DNA of 64,000 bases, taken from NCBI GenBank assembly GCA_012744475.1, contig JAAYBV010000006.1:1-64000 (forward strand), read 5' to 3'. This stretch comes from Phycisphaerae bacterium. Lineage in GTDB: Bacteria; Planctomycetota; Phycisphaerae; Sedimentisphaerales; Anaerobacaceae. Below the pieces are notes generated by a model. That model ran no database searches. It had not been told where the DNA came from and saw only the letters and a program-made list of their open reading frames with translations. The translations under genes were made by a program, and so were the position numbers. Below are positions 61,325-64,000 of this stretch, piece after piece. Position 1 is the stretch's first letter. Every line of letters starts with the position of its first letter.

Positions 61325-62740
61325 ATGCCGATGGATGGACGACATCGCTTGCCGGGGCGATTCGTTGGCGTGATGGGTGTGCTGCTGATTGCAGTGGCCG
61401 CCTCGGCGCAGCAAGGGGCTCTGGCGCCCGTCATCGAGCCTTGGCGATTTCACGTGGGGGCCTGCACGCATTTCAGCCAGGACAAGGGCATCCTCGAATT
61501 GAATCTCGACAGTCTCAAAAGCGCCGGCATCAGTACGATCCGCGACGAGGTTGGCTGGGGTGCCGTCGAGGCCCAGAAGGACCGGCTCCAGATGCCCGAG
61601 CGGTACGACACGTATGTTCGCCGGGCGGCGGCGCGGGGCCTGAACGTTCTGCTCATCCTCGACTACGGCAATCGCTTCTACGACGACGCCGACCGGCCCC
61701 AATCGCCCGAGGCGATCGAGGGTTTCTGCCGGTACAGCGAATTCGTCGTGCGGCACTTCGGCAAGGACGTGCGGCTGTACGAGATCTGGAACGAGTGGGA
61801 CATCCCCATCGGATTGCCCGAGCGCCATCGCAAGGAAGGCTCGCCCGAAAGCTACGTCAGGTTGCTCAAGGCTGTCTATCCGAGGATCAAGGCGGCCGAT
61901 CCCGATGTCACGGTCCTCGCGGGCGCGTCGACCAGCGGCGCGGTCAAGAAGGGGTGGCTCGAAGAGATCGTCAAGCTCGGCGCTTTGGACAACTGCGATG
62001 CGATCTCGATCCACAGCTACAACTACAGCGAGCCGTTCCCGCAGCGGGGGCCCGAGGCCTGCTCGACCTGGATGACGAGCGTCCGAGAGATGCTGCGGGG
62101 CTACCACGACGGCAAGGACGTCCCGTTCTATGTCACGGAGATGGGCTGGCCCACACACGTGACCAAAGGGGGCACCGATCCGGAGTTGTCCGCGTCGTAT
62201 CTGGCGAGGCTCTATCTGCTGGCGTGCACGTCCGACTCCTACAAGGGCTTATGGTGGTACGATTTTCAGGACGACGGCTGGAACCCGAAATACAACGAGG
62301 ACAACTTCGGCCTGGTGCGGCCCGACCTGACGCCCAAGCCGGCCTACTATGTCATGGCGGATATCTCGCAGCTCGTCGGCAAGGGGCAGTACGTCGGCCA
62401 CATCGAGACGCCCGACCAGCACGTGCAGGGATTGCGCTTCACGCGCGAGGACCGCGACTACTGGACACTGTGGTCGGACGACGATCGGGATCGCCAGATC
62501 GTCCTGCAAACCGAGCACCCCGAGACGCCCGTGCTGGTCCGGCGGCTGGGTCACGACGCCGGCCTTGTGCGGTGGGGCTTTCGCGACTGGGCGGACCAGC
62601 GTGGTGCGGAGGCGGCCCCGAACCGAATGTCGATCGTCGTCGGACACCGGCCCTCTATGCTCAGCGGCGATCTGGCGGGCCTGTCCGTCGTCGAGGTGAT
62701 TCCGCGCTTTCGCCAGGTCGATCCGCCCGAACAGAAGTAG
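61325..62740 (+). CDS. Secreted clan GH-A (GH39/GH5-like) glycosidase
   Basis: The 471-residue protein has a signal peptide (FVGVMGVLLIAVAASAQ). A TIM barrel (about 35-350) holds the acid/base Glu157 in YEIWNEWD and the nucleophile Glu272 in FYVTEMGWPTH; both lie at the ends of the strands expected for clan GH-A. Other landmarks are STIRDEVGWGAVEAQKDRLQ, CDAISIHSYNYS and GLWWYDFQDDG. The C-terminal 120 residues form a beta sandwich. The sugar specificity cannot be read; xylosidase, glucosidase and galactanase-like activities all occur in this clan. It precedes the heparinase-like gene by 24 bases and is probably co-transcribed. Confidence 0.85.
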   Translation: MPMDGRHRLPGRFVGVMGVLLIAVAASAQQGALAPVIEPWRFHVGACTHFSQDKGILELNLDSLKSAGISTIRDEVGWGAVEAQKDRLQMPERYDTYVRRAAARGLNVLLILDYGNRFYDDADRPQSPEAIEGFCRYSEFVVRHFGKDVRLYEIWNEWDIPIGLPERHRKEGSPESYVRLLKAVYPRIKAADPDVTVLAGASTSGAVKKGWLEEIVKLGALDNCDAISIHSYNYSEPFPQRGPEACSTWMTSVREMLRGYHDGKDVPFYVTEMGWPTHVTKGGTDPELSASYLARLYLLACTSDSYKGLWWYDFQDDGWNPKYNEDNFGLVRPDLTPKPAYYVMADISQLVGKGQYVGHIETPDQHVQGLRFTREDRDYWTLWSDDDRDRQIVLQTEHPETPVLVRRLGHDAGLVRWGFRDWADQRGAEAAPNRMSIVVGHRPSMLSGDLAGLSVVEVIPRFRQVDPPEQK

Positions 62741-62764
62741 GTGACACAGGATCAGGAGGCATAC

Positions 62765-64000
62765 ATGGACACAAGACGCACCGCTATGGCCTTATCCGAC
62801 GCCGCAGTGGGCACGCTGCTGTTGGTGATGCTCACGGGACCGACACTTGCCGGAGAGGGGCGTTTCAAACTTCGCGAGCTGTATCCGCAGGAAAGGATCG
62901 AGCAGGTGCTGGTCTCTCGCGACCGATGGCGTCCGTGGCCCAAGTGCAGCGAGCGCCGGGCGTGGGAGAGCCTGCCGGAGGAGGTTCGCAAGGACCTGAT
63001 CGCAGGCGGTCAGGAGTATCTCGGCTACCAGTGGCCTTCGCTTCCGGCGACGCTGTTTCTCGAATTCGCCCGCAACGGCAACCGCAGCCGCTACGAGCGA
63101 GAGCATTTCGCCCGGCGCAGCGCGCTGACCGCGCTGGTGATCGCCGAGTGCGTCGAAGACCAGGGCCGATTTCTCGATGACATCGCCAACGGCGTCTGGG
63201 CCCTCTGTGAGGAGTCCTTCTGGGGTGTGCCCGCGCACATTGGCGCGCAGAAGGCCGGCTCGGGCCTGCCCGACTGCGAAGAGCCGATCGTCGATCTGTT
63301 CGCGGCCGAGAGCTCCGAGAGTCTGGCTTGGACCAGCTACCTGGTGGGCGAGCAGCTCGACAAGGTCTCGCCCCTGATTCGCCGGCGAATCGCGTCGGAG
63401 ATCGACCGGCGCATTCTGACGCCGTGCCTGGAGCGCGACGACTTCGGCTGGATGGGCTTTCGCGGCGGACGCGTCAACAACTGGAATCCGTGGTGCAACT
63501 CGAACTGGCTGGTCTCGGCGCTGCTGATCGAACCCAACGAGCCTCGGCGTGTGGCGGCGGTGGCGAAGATCGTCCGCAGCCTCGACTGTTTCCTCGACGC
63601 CTACGAGGACGACGGCGGCTGTGACGAAGGGCCGGGCTACTGGAGCCGGGCCGGAGCGTCGCTGTATGATTGCCTCGATCTGCTGCACAGCGCCAGCGGC
63701 GGCGCGATCGACGTCTACGAAAAGCCGCTGATCCAGCAGATCGGCCGGTATATCTATCGCGTGCACATCGCCGACCGTTACTTTGTGAACTTCGCCGATG
63801 CCTCGGCCCGGGGCGGCATTCCCGAGTCGCTCGTCTACCGCTATGGCAAGAGCATCGGCGACGACAAGATGATGGGTTTCGCCGCCCACTTTTTCGGCGA
63901 ATCGGGTGGCATGGCCCAGGCGTTCAAGGACAAGCCAGGCTATGGGATCGGGCGATATCTGGCGGCGATCTTCGGCGCTGCGGAACTGGACGGGGCCGAG
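62765..64000 (+). CDS. Heparinase II/III-like protein, 3' end outside the window
   Basis: The frame from the ATG at 62765 (AGGAGG 6 bases upstream) stays open for 412 codons to the window edge, so the C-terminus is missing. A signal peptide (VGTLLLVMLTGPTLAGEG) is followed by an (alpha/alpha) toroid. Its landmarks are ALCEESFWGVPAHIGAQKAGSG, VDLFAAESSESLAWTSYLVGEQL, WMGFRGGRVNNWNPWCNSNWLVSALL and the heparinase-type DDGGCDEGPGYWSRAGASLYDCLDLL. This is the N-terminal half of the heparinase II/III or alginate-lyase-like superfamily. It would cleave uronic-acid-containing polysaccharides by beta-elimination. It follows the GH-A gene after 24 bases. Confidence 0.85.
   Translation, partial: MDTRRTAMALSDAAVGTLLLVMLTGPTLAGEGRFKLRELYPQERIEQVLVSRDRWRPWPKCSERRAWESLPEEVRKDLIAGGQEYLGYQWPSLPATLFLEFARNGNRSRYEREHFARRSALTALVIAECVEDQGRFLDDIANGVWALCEESFWGVPAHIGAQKAGSGLPDCEEPIVDLFAAESSESLAWTSYLVGEQLDKVSPLIRRRIASEIDRRILTPCLERDDFGWMGFRGGRVNNWNPWCNSNWLVSALLIEPNEPRRVAAVAKIVRSLDCFLDAYEDDGGCDEGPGYWSRAGASLYDCLDLLHSASGGAIDVYEKPLIQQIGRYIYRVHIADRYFVNFADASARGGIPESLVYRYGKSIGDDKMMGFAAHFFGESGGMAQAFKDKPGYGIGRYLAAIFGAAELDGAE

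Noticed and set aside
59087-62158. A 1023-codon minus-strand open frame across the phosphotransferase and GH-A genes
   Set aside because: It spans two unrelated genes and their intergenic repeat, has Arg/Val-rich composition typical of antisense frames and no domain.
61261-63180. A 639-codon plus-strand open frame overlapping the GH-A and heparinase genes in another frame
   Set aside because: Arg/Gly-rich shadow of two recognisable genes.

Overview
The window looks like a chromosomal segment of a GC-rich planctomycete, most likely Phycisphaerae/Sedimentisphaerales-like. This is inferred from gene content, not from a marker-gene search. Supporting signs are several H-X9-DG type pseudopilins beside LamG proteins, Tat-exported Gfo/Idh oxidoreductases with a ThuA partner, very large secreted glycosidases, CotH/lamin-tail and pre-peptidase C-terminal repeat proteins, and an LPS-type Kds/Lpt gene set. 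I see no phage, insertion sequence, CRISPR array, rRNA or origin.

Layout. (1) 1-12 kb: mostly minus strand; two LamG/Fn3-like exported proteins, four pseudopilins, an OmpH/Skp-like protein, a conserved protein of unknown function and a plus-strand phospholipase-D-like protein. (2) 12-23.7 kb: a plus-strand housekeeping block of flippase-like membrane protein, DUF502 protein, ribosome hibernation factor, PTS EIIA, HPr, EI, DUF2344 protein, RNase E/G, KdsD, KdsC and a large LptC/OstA-like protein, followed by tRNA-Arg(TCT). It resembles a rearranged version of the proteobacterial kdsD-kdsC-lptC...hpf-ptsN-npr cluster. With no EIIB/C in the window, the PTS part is probably regulatory. (3) 23.7-48.5 kb: a glycan-catabolism region with a lactonase-fold protein, two exported Gfo/Idh oxidoreductases, a ThuA protein, a HEAT protein, a fifth pseudopilin, four large secreted hydrolase-like proteins and a lamin-tail/CotH-kinase protein. 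(4) 48.5-55.5 kb: a seven-repeat PPC + LamG protein, a small zinc-ribbon protein and a GH95-like fucosidase. (5) 55.5-58 kb: a Dabb lipoprotein, RsmD and CCA-adding enzyme. (6) 58-64 kb: an exported PEP-synthase-like phosphotransferase, a clan GH-A glycosidase and a heparinase II/III-like protein cut by the window edge.

The glycan genes fit together as follows (inference). Secreted GH95, GH2-like, six-hairpin and GH-A enzymes and a polysaccharide lyase release sugars. Exported Gfo/Idh and ThuA proteins may act through 3-keto-glycoside chemistry. LamG, PPC and pseudopilin proteins may bind or display substrate at the cell surface.

The most unusual signals are in the DNA. Eight copies of a short palindromic repeat lie in intergenic DNA, at stop codons, and twice inside reading frames. 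Two copies of a larger nested-hairpin repeat lie just after stop codons and differ in a structure-preserving way. One 130-bp inverted-repeat element sits inside the pre-sequence of a pseudopilin gene. At protein level the standouts are the exported phosphotransferase with reordered domains, a pseudopilin subfamily ending in H-X9-DW, and a GH2-like protein whose acid/base glutamate is replaced.
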